Program-made: the position numbers and the translations under genes
Notes under the pieces: generated by a model
The model's database searches: none
What the model saw: only the letters and a program-made list of their open reading frames with translations
Told to the model about the DNA's origin: nothing
Assembly: GCF_014196335.1 (NCBI RefSeq)
Contig: NZ_JACIDM010000002.1
Coordinates: 1-64,000, forward strand
Reading direction: 5' to 3'
DNA: 64,000 bases
Source: Brevundimonas lenta
GTDB taxonomy: Bacteria; Pseudomonadota; Alphaproteobacteria; Caulobacterales; Caulobacteraceae
Shown: piece by piece, positions 7,963 to 16,397 of the stretch
How positions within the stretch are numbered: the stretch's first letter is position 1
Layout: the number at the start of each line of letters is the position of its first letter

Positions 7963-9444
7963 CTATTCCGGACGCACCACCATGCAGGTCACGCTACGCT
8001 CGGCCAGGGCGGCGCAGGCGGCCTGGGCCGTCTGTTCGGTCATGCCGGTGAAGCGCGAGCGGTACCAGCCCGAGGCGTTCTGGACGTTGCGTTCGGCGCT
8101 GGCGAACTGGGTGCGGAAGCGGCGGTTGACCTCGGTCAGCCAGTCGCGGGCCACGGTCTCGTCCCGGAAGGCGCCGACCTGGACGGCCCAGCGGCCGGCG
8201 GGCGCGCGGGCGGGTTCTCGGGCGGGCGGACGGGCCGTCGACCGCGCCGGGGGCGGGGCGGCCGCGCGCGCTGACGAAGAGGACGCCGTGGGCGAGACGC
8301 CGCCGTTCAGGATCGCGGTGACGTCGGCGGGCCGCTCGGCGCGCACGATCGGGGCGGCCGCGCGCTCGGACGGCGCGGGCGTCACGCGGGTCGGCGGCGG
8401 CGGGGTCGCGGGCAGGGAGGTGTAGGACACGGCCGTGGGGCTGCTGCCCAGCGGGGTTCCCAGCGGGCCGCCGATCGGGCCCGGATCCTCGTCGCTGGCG
8501 GTCGAGGCGTACTGCACCGGGCCGGAGGAGGCGTTGTCTGAACCGATGCCGAAGCCGCGCTGCTCGAAATAGGTCTGGGCCACCTGGATGACCTGGCCGC
8601 CGGCGCGGGCGCGCTCGACGTCGAAGCCGGTGTCCATCAGGGCTGCGACATGGGCGTTGCGGCTGGCGGTCGACTGGCCGCCCAGCACGATGGTGATCAG
8701 CCGCTTGTTGTTGCGCACCGCCGAGGCCGCGAGGTTGTAGCCCGAGGCGTTGGTGTAGCCGGTCTTCATGCCGTCATAGCCCGCGCCGGTGCGCAGCAGG
8801 CCGTTGGTGTTGCGATAGTCGCGGCCGTTGTAGGCCCAGTCGTGCAAGCCGAAATAGCGATAGTACTGCGGATAGTCGCGCATGATGGCGCGGGCCAGGA
8901 TGGCCAGGTCGCGGGCCGAGGTCAGCTGGCGGGCGTCCGGCAGGCCGTTGGCGTTGACGTAGCGGGTCTGGCTCATGCCCAGTTCCTGGGCCTTCAGCGT
9001 CATCTGGGCGGTGAAGCGCGATTCCGAGCCGCCGACGTGCTCGGCGATGGCGACGGCCATGTCATTGGCGCTGCGCACCGCGGTCGCCTTCATGGCGTCG
9101 TCGAGGGTGATGGTCTGGCCGGCGCCGAGGCCCAGCTTGGACGGCGGCTGGCTGGCGGCGTGGGGCGAGACGGTGATCACGTCGTCCAGCTTGACCCGGC
9201 CTTCGGACAGGGCCTCGAAGGTCAGATACAGCGTCATCACCTTGGTGATCGAGGCGGGGTAGCGGCGGCTGTCGGCGTGACGCGCGAACAGGACCTCGCC
9301 CGACTCCGCATCGACGACGATGGCGGCGTAGCGGGCGTTGTCGGAGGACTGGGCGACGAGGGGCGTCGCCGTAGGGGTCATCGCAAGCGCGACGACCAGC
9401 ATCATCGACAGGAATCCCCGACGGATCAGTGCAGACAACGGCAA
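7963..9444 (-). CDS. D-alanyl-D-alanine carboxypeptidase (peptidase S11) with SPOR domain
   Basis: The 493-residue exported penicillin-binding protein is of the DacA/PBP5-6 type. A signal peptide (cleavage near residue 31) is followed by the three active-site motifs: SITK (SxxK, about residue 65), SAN (SxN, about 125) and KTG (about 230). A Pro/Ala-rich linker leads to a C-terminal SPOR domain (about 415-490, RWAVQVGAFRDETVARDWL). The enzyme removes the terminal D-Ala from peptidoglycan pentapeptides. The SPOR domain should bring it to glycan stripped of stem peptides at the division septum. This replaces the C-terminal amphipathic anchor of E. coli PBP5. Confidence 0.93.
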   Translation of the reverse strand: MPLSALIRRGFLSMMLVVALAMTPTATPLVAQSSDNARYAAIVVDAESGEVLFARHADSRRYPASITKVMTLYLTFEALSEGRVKLDDVITVSPHAASQPPSKLGLGAGQTITLDDAMKATAVRSANDMAVAIAEHVGGSESRFTAQMTLKAQELGMSQTRYVNANGLPDARQLTSARDLAILARAIMRDYPQYYRYFGLHDWAYNGRDYRNTNGLLRTGAGYDGMKTGYTNASGYNLAASAVRNNKRLITIVLGGQSTASRNAHVAALMDTGFDVERARAGGQVIQVAQTYFEQRGFGIGSDNASSGPVQYASTASDEDPGPIGGPLGTPLGSSPTAVSYTSLPATPPPPTRVTPAPSERAAAPIVRAERPADVTAILNGGVSPTASSSSARAAAPPPARSTARPPAREPARAPAGRWAVQVGAFRDETVARDWLTEVNRRFRTQFASAERNVQNASGWYRSRFTGMTEQTAQAACAALAERSVTCMVVRPE

Positions 9445-9597
9445 ACCTCAACCCCGTACTATGCGCGACGGCGGCCCCCCGGCGCGGCGCAGTTCAAGAG
9501 GCTAACATGCGCCCACCCGGTTTCATGAGGGTAAACAGGCCGTCAACATCTTTGTGAAGGCCATTCGCCCCGCAGGCGGCATGACGCCCCGGCGACA

Positions 9598-9618
9598 TTT
9601 TTGTGCACCGCACAAAAA
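9598..9618. promoter_or_regulatory. Inverted-repeat operator upstream of phasin gene
   Basis: TTTTTGTGC and GCACAAAAA form a perfect 9-base inverted repeat with a 3-base spacer. It sits immediately before the predicted -35 box of the phasin promoter. Phasin genes in PHB-producing bacteria are repressed by PhaR, which binds TGC-containing dyads until granules titrate it. I infer this is the PhaR-type operator; the dyad is seen directly, the regulator is not in the window. Confidence 0.5.
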
Positions 9619-9621
9619 CCC

Positions 9622-9650
9622 TTGACCGCTGTTCGCACTTGCACCATATA
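9622..9650 (+). promoter_or_regulatory. Possible sigma70 promoter of phasin gene
   Basis: TTGACC (9622-9627) and CATATA (9645-9650) are 17 bases apart. The start of transcription would be about 70 bases before the phasin ATG. The -10 match is modest (a TATACG alternative lies 2 bases later). The position just after the TTGTGC dyad makes a repressible promoter plausible. Confidence 0.4.
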
Positions 9651-9730
9651 CGCTGCATCGCGGCAGAGCCCCCCTCTGTCGCGGCGATAATCACAGCGGC
9701 CCAGCCGCGACAGGTTCAGGAGAGACTTCC

Positions 9731-10222
9731 ATGGCCGACAGCGCCGAAACCGTGAAAAAGACCGTCGAAACCGCCACCGCCACCGTCAAGGCTTCGGCCG
9801 AGAAGGCCCAGGCCCAGGCTGAAAAGATCCAGGCTGCAGGCGCCCAGGCGTTCCGTGAAGCCACCGAGAAGTCGGTTGCCGGCATCAGCGAGCTGAACGC
9901 CGAAGGCAAGAAGAACCTCGAAGCCCTCGTCGCTTCGGCCACCGCCGCCCAGAAGGGCGCCGAGACCCTGTCGGCCGCCTCGCTGGCCTACGGCAAGAAG
10001 TCCTGGGAAGACGGCGTCGCCGCCGCCCAGTCGCTGACCGCCGCCCGCTCGGTGCAGGAACTGGTCGAGCTGCAAACCTCGTGGGCCAAGTCGGCCGCCG
10101 AAACCTACCTGTCGGAAGTCTCGAAGATGACCGACGTCTTCACCGCCTCGGTGAAGGACAGCTTCAAGCCGATCAACGAGCGCGTCAGCGCCTCGGTCGA
10201 GAAGTTCCAGGCCGCCCGCTAA
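9731..10222 (+). CDS. Phasin family protein (PHB granule-associated)
   Basis: The 163-residue protein is almost wholly helical, rich in Ala, Lys and Glu, with no signal peptide. Its layout matches the Phasin_2 family: an Ala/Lys/Glu-rich N-terminal part with repeated EKAQAQAEK patterns, then a core with YGKKSWEDGVAAAQSLTAARSVQELVELQ and the typical TSWAKSAAETYLSEVSKMTD segment. Phasins coat polyhydroxyalkanoate granules and limit their coalescence. AGGAG at 9718-9722 precedes the ATG. A strong terminator follows, so it is a monocistronic, probably highly expressed gene. Confidence 0.88.
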   Translation: MADSAETVKKTVETATATVKASAEKAQAQAEKIQAAGAQAFREATEKSVAGISELNAEGKKNLEALVASATAAQKGAETLSAASLAYGKKSWEDGVAAAQSLTAARSVQELVELQTSWAKSAAETYLSEVSKMTDVFTASVKDSFKPINERVSASVEKFQAAR

Positions 10223-10243
10223 GGCGACCGCGTAAGCGTACAG

Positions 10244-10275
10244 AAAGGCCCCGGCGGAAACGCCGGGGCCTTTTT
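10244..10275 (+). terminator. Rho-independent terminator of the phasin gene
   Basis: GGCCCCGGCG and CGCCGGGGCC form a 10-base GC stem with a GAAA tetraloop, flanked by AAA before and TTTTT after. It starts 22 bases after the phasin stop. Confidence 0.9.
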
Positions 10276-10295
10276 GCTTGGGCGCAGTACCCAAG

Positions 10296-10424
10296 ACCGC
10301 TCATCCCCGCGAAAGCGGGGACCCAGTGCTTTGGGCGCTTCGGCGAAGCCGGGGACGCGCTTTCGATCTCCCACGCACCTGCCTCGCGAAAGAACTGGTC
10401 CCCGCTTTCGCGGGGATGAGCGGT
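10296..10424. repeat. Composite REP-like element with 27-base terminal inverted repeat
   Basis: A perfect 27-base inverted repeat occupies 10296-10322 and 10398-10424, separated by 75 bases. Each arm itself contains the short hairpin CCCCGC-GAAA-GCGGGG. The middle segment also has minor palindromes. The arms end in GGGGACC(CAG), matching a related single element at 16354-16384. The layout resembles REP doublets (BIME-like) or a small non-autonomous element; no transposase is present. Confidence 0.7.
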
Positions 10425-10441
10425 AGAGGGGGCGAGGGCGC

Positions 10442-10933
10442 TCACTCCGACGCCGCCGCGTGGTCGATGCTGAACGCCCGCGCCATTCGCCACTGGCCGT
10501 CAGGCTCCAGCTTCCACAGCACCGAGAAGCGGGCCCGGCCCGCCAGCGCCTCCGGCCCGTCGCCCTGGCGTTCGTAGAACTGGTGCGTGCCTTCCGCGAC
10601 CGCGCCATAGTCCGGGATGGCGTAGACTTTCAGCGTGCCTGGCACGAGTTCGCGGCGGGACCGCCAGGAATCGGGCGCCTTACGGGCGTTGCAGTTGCGG
10701 TCGTAGTCCTCGACGAAGGTCCGGCGGGTGAACATGGCGCCGCCCCGGTCGTGATAGAATTCGAGGTCGTCGGTGACCAGGTCGGCCAGGGCCGGCGGAT
10801 CGCACTGGTCGAACATCACCGAGAAGATGGCGGCGTCGCGCGCTGCAATCGCTTCGGTCAGGGCGGGCTCGGCCGGGATGACGACGCCCGGCGTTTGCAG
10901 GGCCAGGGCGGCGAGAAGGGCGATGATCGGCAT
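10442..10933 (-). CDS. SnoaL-like (DUF4440-type) secreted protein
   Basis: From the ATG at 10933 (GGAG five bases upstream) the product has 163 residues: a short signal-like N-terminus (MPIIALLAALALQTPG), then an NTF2/SnoaL-like alpha+beta fold. Supporting features are the N-terminal helix with AIAARDAAIFSVMFDQCDPPALADLV, a LEFYHDRGG strand and the final FSVLWKLEPDGQWRMARAFSIDH strands typical of DUF4440. An in-frame start at 10978 adds 15 residues. These domains bind or isomerise small molecules; no catalytic activity can be assigned. It is monocistronic and faces the phasin gene. Confidence 0.7.
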   Translation of the reverse strand: MPIIALLAALALQTPGVVIPAEPALTEAIAARDAAIFSVMFDQCDPPALADLVTDDLEFYHDRGGAMFTRRTFVEDYDRNCNARKAPDSWRSRRELVPGTLKVYAIPDYGAVAEGTHQFYERQGDGPEALAGRARFSVLWKLEPDGQWRMARAFSIDHAAASE

Positions 10934-11163
10934 CGGAGCTCCGCTGTCAGCAAGGCGCGCCCGATCCTGCGACGACATGGCGCCGCCTGTCCCGTGAACT
11001 TTGGGTCATGACGCCCGGGCAATCCGTGGCCGCACTCAGGTCACGACCGGGTCGTGCTTCCGCTGCAACCAACCCACATGTCTCACGCAAGCTGTGACTG
11101 GACGCATCTACAAATCACGCCATCATCACCTATCTGTCCATCGACTCCCCAACCGGACAACGA

Positions 11164-11496
11164 ATGCCGCCGTCACGTAAGGTCAGTGATCCCAATGGAG
11201 GCCCCGGCGCCGCCACGATCACAGAGACAAAGCCGAAGCTTCAGAAGCCCTCGCTCTATCGGGTGCTGATCCTGAATGACGACTACACGCCGATGGAATT
11301 CGTCGTCTACGTGCTGGAGCGGTTCTTCCAGAAGAGCCGCGAGGACGCGACCCGCATCATGCTGCACGTGCATCAGCATGGTGTCGGGGTCTGCGGGGTC
11401 TTCACCTACGAGGTGGCCGAAACCAAGGTCGCCCAGGTGATTGAAACCGCCCGCCGCCACCAGCATCCCCTGCAATGCACGATGGAAAAGGACTGA
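11164..11496 (+). CDS. clpS: ATP-dependent Clp protease adaptor ClpS
   Basis: The 110-residue protein matches ClpS well: a flexible N-terminus, then [24 protein letters not shown] (with the N-degron-binding Asn-Asp pair and Met), and the [22 protein letters not shown] segment. ClpS delivers N-end-rule substrates to ClpA by binding the ClpA N-domain. It is the first gene of the clpS-clpA operon; the two genes almost touch. Confidence 0.96.
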   Translation: MPPSRKVSDPNGGPGAATITETKPKLQKPSLYRVLILNDDYTPMEFVVYVLERFFQKSREDATRIMLHVHQHGVGVCGVFTYEVAETKVAQVIETARRHQHPLQCTMEKD

Positions 11497-11501
11497 GAGC
11501 T

Positions 11502-13811
11502 TTGCCCTCCTTCTCGCGTCCGCTCGAAGAGACCCTGCACCGGGCCGTTCACTATGCGAACGAGCGCCGGCACGAATACGCCACGCTGGAGCATCTGCTT
11601 CTGGCGCTGGTCGACGATCCAGACGCCGCCAATGTGATGACGGCCTGCAACGTCGACCTGGTCGCGCTGAAAACGGCGCTGACCCTCTATGTCGACACCG
11701 ACCTGGCCGCGCTTGCGACCTCGGACGGCGACGACGCCAAGCCGACCGCCGGCTTCCAGCGCGTGATCCAGCGCGCGGTGATCCACGTCCAGTCCTCGGG
11801 CCGTGAGGAGGTGACCGGCGCGAACGTGCTCGTCGCCATCTTCAGCGAGCGCGAGAGTCACGCCGCCTACTTCCTGCAGGAGCAGGACATGACGCGGTAC
11901 GACGCGGTGAATTTCATCGCCCACGGCATCGCCAAGAAGCCCGGTTCGACCGAGGCGCGCCCGGCCAAGGCGGCCGGTTCGCCCGAGGACGCCGAGGATG
12001 CGGCCGCCGCCAAGACCGGCGGCGAGGCGCTCGAGGCCTATTGCGTCGACCTCAACGAAAAGGCCCGCAACGGCAAGATCGACCCGCTGATCGGCCGCCA
12101 TGCCGAGGTCGAGCGCTCGATCCAGATTCTGTGCCGCCGGACCAAGAACAACCCGCTGCTGGTCGGCGATCCGGGCGTCGGCAAGACGGCCATCGCCGAA
12201 GGCCTGGCCCGCAAGATCGTCAACAACGAGGTGCCGGACGTCCTCAAGGACGCCACCATCTACTCGCTCGACATGGGCGCGCTACTGGCCGGCACCCGCT
12301 ACCGCGGCGATTTCGAGGAACGCCTGAAGCAGGTGGTCAAGGAACTGGAGACGCACGACAACGCCGTGCTCTTCATCGACGAGATCCACACCGTCATCGG
12401 CGCCGGCGCGACCAGCGGCGGGGCGATGGACGCCTCCAACCTGCTGAAGCCGGCCCTGGCCTCGGGCACCCTGCGCTGCATGGGTTCGACGACCTACAAG
12501 GAGTATCGCCAGCACTTTGAAAAGGACCGGGCGCTGGCCCGCCGCTTCCAGAAGATCGACGTCAACGAACCCACCGTCGACGACACGATCAAGATTCTGA
12601 AGGGGCTGAAGACCTCCTACGAGAACCACCACAAGCTGCGCTACACCGACGCCGCCATCCGTACGGCGGTGGAGCTGTCGGCCCGCTACATGACCGACCG
12701 CAAGCTGCCGGACAAAGCCATCGACGTGATCGACGAGGCGGGGGCGTCGCAGATGCTGCTGCCCGAGTCGAAGCGGAAGAAGGTCATCGGCCAGAAGGAG
12801 GTCGAGGCCGTCATCGCCAAGATGGCCCGCATCCCGCCGAAGTCGGTGTCGAAGTCGGACACCGAAAGCCTGCGCGAGCTGCAGTCCGACCTGAACCGCA
12901 CGGTGTTCGGCCAGGAGTCGGCCATCGAACAGGTCTCGGCGGCGATGAAGCTGGCCCGCGCCGGCCTCCGCGACCCGCAGAAGCCCATCGGCGCCTTCCT
13001 GTTCTCCGGCCCCACGGGCGTCGGCAAGACCGAAGTCGCGCGCCAGCTGGCGTCGACCCTCGGCATCGAGCTGCAGCGTTTCGACATGTCGGAATACATG
13101 GAGCGGCACACGGTCAGCCGCCTGATCGGGGCCCCTCCGGGCTACGTCGGGCATGACCAGGGCGGCCTGCTGACCGACGCCGTCGACCAGCATCCGCACT
13201 CGGTGGTGCTGCTGGACGAGATCGAGAAGGCCCACCCGGACGTCTACAACATCCTGCTGCAGGTGATGGACAACGGCCAGTTGACCGACGCCGTCGGCAA
13301 GAAGGTCGATTTCAGGAACGTCATCCTGATCATGACCACCAACGCCGGCGCTGCGGACAACGCCCGCGCCGCCATCGGCTTCGGCCGCGGCAAGGTGGAA
13401 GGCGAGGACGAGAAGGCCATCCAGCGACTGTTCGCACCGGAGTTCCGCAACCGTCTCGACGCCATCGTGGCGTTCAAGGCGCTGGACTCCGAGACGATCA
13501 AGTCGGTGGTGACCAAGTTCGTGATGCAGCTGGAAGCCCAGCTGGCGGACCGCAACATCACCATCGAGCTGACCGACGAAGCCGCCGACTGGCTGGCCAA
13601 GAACGGCTTCGACGAGCTCTACGGCGCCCGGCCCCTGGCCCGGACGATCCAGGAGCACATCAAGAAGCCGCTGGCCGACGACATCCTGTTCGGCCGCCTG
13701 ACCCGCGGCGGGCATGTGAAGGTCGAGCTGAAGGACGGCAAGATCGCCTTCGACGTCACCAGCGCCACCGGCGCGGCGGCGAAGGTGGTCGAGGAAGAAG
13801 CCGCCGACTGA
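11502..13811 (+). CDS. clpA: ATP-dependent Clp protease ATP-binding subunit ClpA
   Basis: The 769-residue AAA+ unfoldase has an N-terminal Clp repeat domain (about 1-150), a first ATPase module with Walker [10 protein letters not shown], a second with GPTGVGKTE, and the C-terminal ClpB_D2-small domain. I prefer the TTG at 11502, which gives [16 protein letters not shown], the usual ClpA N-terminus. An ATG at 11475 would overlap clpS by 22 bases and add nine residues. ClpA feeds ClpS-bound and other substrates to ClpP, encoded at 38227-38874. A strong terminator follows. Confidence 0.95.
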   Translation: MPSFSRPLEETLHRAVHYANERRHEYATLEHLLLALVDDPDAANVMTACNVDLVALKTALTLYVDTDLAALATSDGDDAKPTAGFQRVIQRAVIHVQSSGREEVTGANVLVAIFSERESHAAYFLQEQDMTRYDAVNFIAHGIAKKPGSTEARPAKAAGSPEDAEDAAAAKTGGEALEAYCVDLNEKARNGKIDPLIGRHAEVERSIQILCRRTKNNPLLVGDPGVGKTAIAEGLARKIVNNEVPDVLKDATIYSLDMGALLAGTRYRGDFEERLKQVVKELETHDNAVLFIDEIHTVIGAGATSGGAMDASNLLKPALASGTLRCMGSTTYKEYRQHFEKDRALARRFQKIDVNEPTVDDTIKILKGLKTSYENHHKLRYTDAAIRTAVELSARYMTDRKLPDKAIDVIDEAGASQMLLPESKRKKVIGQKEVEAVIAKMARIPPKSVSKSDTESLRELQSDLNRTVFGQESAIEQVSAAMKLARAGLRDPQKPIGAFLFSGPTGVGKTEVARQLASTLGIELQRFDMSEYMERHTVSRLIGAPPGYVGHDQGGLLTDAVDQHPHSVVLLDEIEKAHPDVYNILLQVMDNGQLTDAVGKKVDFRNVILIMTTNAGAADNARAAIGFGRGKVEGEDEKAIQRLFAPEFRNRLDAIVAFKALDSETIKSVVTKFVMQLEAQLADRNITIELTDEAADWLAKNGFDELYGARPLARTIQEHIKKPLADDILFGRLTRGGHVKVELKDGKIAFDVTSATGAAAKVVEEEAAD

Positions 13812-13830
13812 TCCGGCGGATTGAAATGGG

Positions 13831-13857
13831 GCCCGGGCGGAAACGTCCGGGCCTTTT
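13831..13857 (+). terminator. Rho-independent terminator of clpS-clpA
   Basis: GCCCGGGCG and CGTCCGGGC form the stem around a GAAA loop, followed by a run of five T. It begins 19 bases after the clpA stop. The next gene starts only 17 bases later. Confidence 0.88.
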
Positions 13858-13873
13858 TCGTGCGGAGACGCAG

Positions 13874-14719
13874 ATGACCCGGATCCTGCTTCAAACCACC
13901 ATTCCGACGACCGAGGACGACTGGCACATCGGCCGCTTCTCGCGCCTGACGCAGCATCTGGCCGGTCTGCCTGGGGTCGAGGTCACAGCCCGTGACCGGG
14001 CGACTCCGGCCGGCGAAACCGACCCGGTGCTCGGCTCGCTGCCCGACAGCGACTTCGACCAGCTATGGCTGTTCGCCGTCGACGTCGGCGACGGCCTGAC
14101 CAGCGACGAGTGCGCCGCCATCGGCCGCTTCCGCGCGCGGGGAGGGGCTCTGATGATCACCCGCGACCACATGGATCTGGGCTCCAGCGTCTGCACCCTC
14201 GGCGGGGTCGGGGACGCCCACTATTTCCACTCGCGCAAGCTGGACCCCGATCCGGACCGCAATCAGCGGGACGATCTCGATACGGGGTACATCGACTTCC
14301 CCAACTACCACTCCGGCGCCAACGGCGACTGGCAGACGATCCGCCCCGAGGGCGAGGTGCATCCGCTGCTGCGGGACGAGGGCGGCGGGTTGCTGGACCG
14401 GCTTCCGGCGCATCCGCACGAGGGCGGGGTCGGCGTTCCCGAAGGCGCATCCAGCGCCCGGGTCATCGCCACCGGCGTCAGCAAGGTCAGCGGCCGGGCC
14501 TTCAACATCGCCGTGGCCTTCGAGGGCGAGGCGGGCGAGGGCAGGGGCCTGGCCCAGAGCACCTTCCACCATTTTGCGGACTTCAACTGGGACCCGCGCG
14601 ACGGGCGCCCCAGCTTCGTCGACGAGGTCCCGGGCGACGCCATGATCCGCGACCCCGAGGCCTTGCGTCAGACGAAGCGGTACATGACAAACCTCGTGGA
14701 GTGGCTGTCGGGGGAGTGA
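13874..14719 (+). CDS. Conserved hypothetical protein, possible ThuA/GATase1-like fold
   Basis: The 281-residue cytoplasmic protein begins at the ATG at 13874 (GGAG upstream); a longer in-frame start lies inside the clpA terminator and is unlikely. MTRILLQTTIPTTEDDWHIGRFS, a FDQLWLFAVDVGDGLTSDECAAIGRFRARGGALMITRDHMDLG core and late HHFADFNWD recall ThuA-like class I glutamine-amidotransferase folds. The catalytic Cys-His pair of true amidotransferases is not evident. It lies one base upstream of the DUF4287 gene and probably shares its transcript. Function unknown. Confidence 0.6.
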   Translation: MTRILLQTTIPTTEDDWHIGRFSRLTQHLAGLPGVEVTARDRATPAGETDPVLGSLPDSDFDQLWLFAVDVGDGLTSDECAAIGRFRARGGALMITRDHMDLGSSVCTLGGVGDAHYFHSRKLDPDPDRNQRDDLDTGYIDFPNYHSGANGDWQTIRPEGEVHPLLRDEGGGLLDRLPAHPHEGGVGVPEGASSARVIATGVSKVSGRAFNIAVAFEGEAGEGRGLAQSTFHHFADFNWDPRDGRPSFVDEVPGDAMIRDPEALRQTKRYMTNLVEWLSGE

Positions 14720-14720
14720 C

Positions 14721-15302
14721 ATGGCCGAAGCGGGTTTCACCGATCGCCAGAAGAAGTGGTTCGCCACCGTCCAGGCGAATTTCGAGGCCGCCACCGGCAA
14801 GCCGATCGAGGCCTGGGTCGAGATCATGAAGGCCTGCCCGGAGACCGGTCACCGCGCGCGGCTGGCCTGGCTGAAGGCCGAACACGGCATCGGCGTGAAC
14901 CACGGCTCCCACATCCTCGACGCCTGCGCGCCGAAGGGCGAAGGCCTGGGTTGGGATGATCCGGACGCCCTGCGCGCCGCGCTGTGGAAGGACGCCGGCT
15001 CGCTGGCGATCCTGGAGGCGATCGAGCGGGTGGCGGCGGATGTAGACGGCGTCATTTCCGGCCAGCGGAAGGGCTACACCCCGTTCTCGCGCTCGGTGCA
15101 GTTCGCCGCGACCCGGCCGCTGAAGGGCGGCCGGGCGCTGCTGGGTCTCAAACTGGATCCGGACGCGTCGGACCGGTTGCGGGCGTCGGTGCGCAAGGAA
15201 AGCTGGTCCGAACGGCTGGTCGCCGTGGTCGAGCTGAACGCGGCCGATCAGGTCGATGCCGAGATCGCGCGGCTGTTCGCGGCCGCGGCCGACAACGGCT
15301 AG
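14721..15302 (+). CDS. DUF4287 and DUF5655 domain protein
   Basis: The 193-residue protein starts with TDRQKKWFATVQANFEAATGKPIEAWVEI, the DUF4287 pattern (about 5-75). It ends with a DUF5655-like domain (about 85-190, KGYTPFSRSVQFAATRP and ESWSERLVAVVELN). This two-domain arrangement is widespread in proteobacteria and actinobacteria, with no proven role. Its start is directly after the previous gene's stop, so the two are probably co-transcribed. Its last four bases overlap the convergent csbD-like gene. Confidence 0.8.
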   Translation: MAEAGFTDRQKKWFATVQANFEAATGKPIEAWVEIMKACPETGHRARLAWLKAEHGIGVNHGSHILDACAPKGEGLGWDDPDALRAALWKDAGSLAILEAIERVAADVDGVISGQRKGYTPFSRSVQFAATRPLKGGRALLGLKLDPDASDRLRASVRKESWSERLVAVVELNAADQVDAEIARLFAAAADNG

Positions 15303-15604
15303 CGGCGGCGGCCGACGCCGGTCAGCAGGATCGCCAGGCCGGCGAGAATGCCGGTGGTGACCAACGGTTTGCGGCGCGCAAAATCCAGGCCCTTGCGGGC
15401 ATGGCCCTGGACGTCGGCCGGGGCCTTCTCGACCAGGCCGTCCAGGCCGTCGAGCGCGCGGCCGTAGTAGTTCGCCGCCTTGCCCTTCAGCTCGTTGAAC
15501 TTGCCCTCGAGCTGCAGCTTGCTGTCGCCGGTCGCCTCGCCGAGGCCGTTCTGGACGCGGCCCTTGAACTCGGTCGCGGCGCCTTCGATGCGTTGGTCAG
15601 TCAT
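15299..15604 (-). CDS. CsbD-like stress protein
   Basis: The 101-residue protein carries the CsbD pattern in its N-terminal half (RIEGAATEFKGRVQNGLGEATGDSKLQLEGKFNELKGKA). A C-terminal hydrophobic segment (PLVTTGILAGLAILLTGV) may anchor it to the membrane, as in several alphaproteobacterial CsbD proteins. Family members are induced under general stress; molecular function is not known. I searched the upstream 170 bases for an EcfG promoter: a GTTCC box at 15666-15670 (minus orientation) has no convincing -10 partner. Confidence 0.82.
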   Translation of the reverse strand: MTDQRIEGAATEFKGRVQNGLGEATGDSKLQLEGKFNELKGKAANYYGRALDGLDGLVEKAPADVQGHARKGLDFARRKPLVTTGILAGLAILLTGVGRRR

Positions 15605-15776
15605 CTCTTACTTCTCTCTCATTCGGCCGGGGAGGCTGCGGGATGAGCGCAGGACGACGGGCGCGGTTCCCGTCCGCTGAAGACAAATCCGGACCGTGTT
15701 CTCCGTGATTATATCCGGGCGTTATTGACGCCGATATTTCGTCCGGGTAAATCGACCGGAGCTTCAGGAGGCTTCC

Positions 15777-16379
15777 ATGTCGATCCCCGCCGACCTTCCC
15801 GTCCTCGCCTTCACCGGCGACCGCCTGATCGCCCGCGGCCCGGCGCGTGAGGCGCTGGCCGCCATCAAGGCGGCGACGGACGCGGGGGAGGCGGTGCTGG
15901 TGTTCGAAGCCGCCACCGGCAAGGCCGTGGATCTGGACCTGCGCGGCGATCTGGACGCGGCCCTGTCCCGCCTGGCGCCCGCGCCCGAGGCGGAGAAGCG
16001 CGGCCCCGGCCGCCCGAAGCTGGGCGTCACCGCCCGCGAGGTCACCCTGCTTCCCCGCCACTGGGACTGGCTCGCCTCCCAGCCCGGCGGCGCCTCCGTA
16101 GCCCTGCGCAAACTGGTCGAGGGAGCCCTGAAGGAAGCCGAGGGCCCGGACCGCGCCCGCAAGGCCAAGGACGCCACCTACCGCTTCATGACCGCCATCG
16201 CCGGCGACAAGCCGGGCTATGAGGAGGCCGTGCGGGTGCTGTTCGCGGGCGACTGGACGGCGTTCGACGCGGCGGTAGAGGCCTGGCCGGAGGATGTGCG
16301 GGAGGCGGTGAGGGGGATGGCCGAGGGAGCTTGGCGGAATGGCGCCATTCAATCTGGGTCCCGGCATTCGCCGGGATGA
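15777..16379 (+). CDS. DUF2239 family protein
   Basis: The 200-residue protein matches DUF2239: VLAFTGDRLIARGPAREALAAIKAA near the start, GRPKLGVTAREVTLLPRHWDWLASQPGGASVALRKLVEGA in the middle, and a C-terminal ATYRFMTAIAGDKPGYEEAVRVLFAGD. The RPKLGV and RHWDWL motifs are the family hallmark; several members are called DNA-binding or metal-related regulators without proof. AGGAGG precedes the ATG. The last eight or so residues (GSRHSPG and stop) are coded by the REP-like element at 16354-16384, so the C-terminus has been replaced by repeat sequence. Confidence 0.8.
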   Translation: MSIPADLPVLAFTGDRLIARGPAREALAAIKAATDAGEAVLVFEAATGKAVDLDLRGDLDAALSRLAPAPEAEKRGPGRPKLGVTAREVTLLPRHWDWLASQPGGASVALRKLVEGALKEAEGPDRARKAKDATYRFMTAIAGDKPGYEEAVRVLFAGDWTAFDAAVEAWPEDVREAVRGMAEGAWRNGAIQSGSRHSPG

Positions 16380-16384
16380 ACGGG
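16354..16384. repeat. Single REP-like hairpin forming the 3' end of the DUF2239 gene
   Basis: TCCCGGC (16359-16365) and GCCGGGA (16370-16376) form a hairpin, flanked by CTGGG before and TGAACGGG after. This is a relative of the arms of the element at 10296-10424 (ATCCCCGC...GGGGACCCAG in the other orientation). It supplies the stop codon of the upstream gene. Confidence 0.6.
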
Positions 16385-16397
16385 AAGGGGGTGAAGC

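Noticed and set aside
10323..10397. The 75-base interior of the inverted-repeat element considered as a small RNA gene
   Set aside because: No promoter or terminator is visible, and the sequence is explained by the REP-like structure.
12282..13715. A 477-residue open frame antisense to clpA
   Set aside because: It is a shadow of clpA with no domain or signal.
15646..15670. A possible EcfG promoter before the CsbD-like gene (GGAAC on the minus strand)
   Set aside because: The base pattern at 16-17 spacing reads CGCT or GCTC rather than xGTT.
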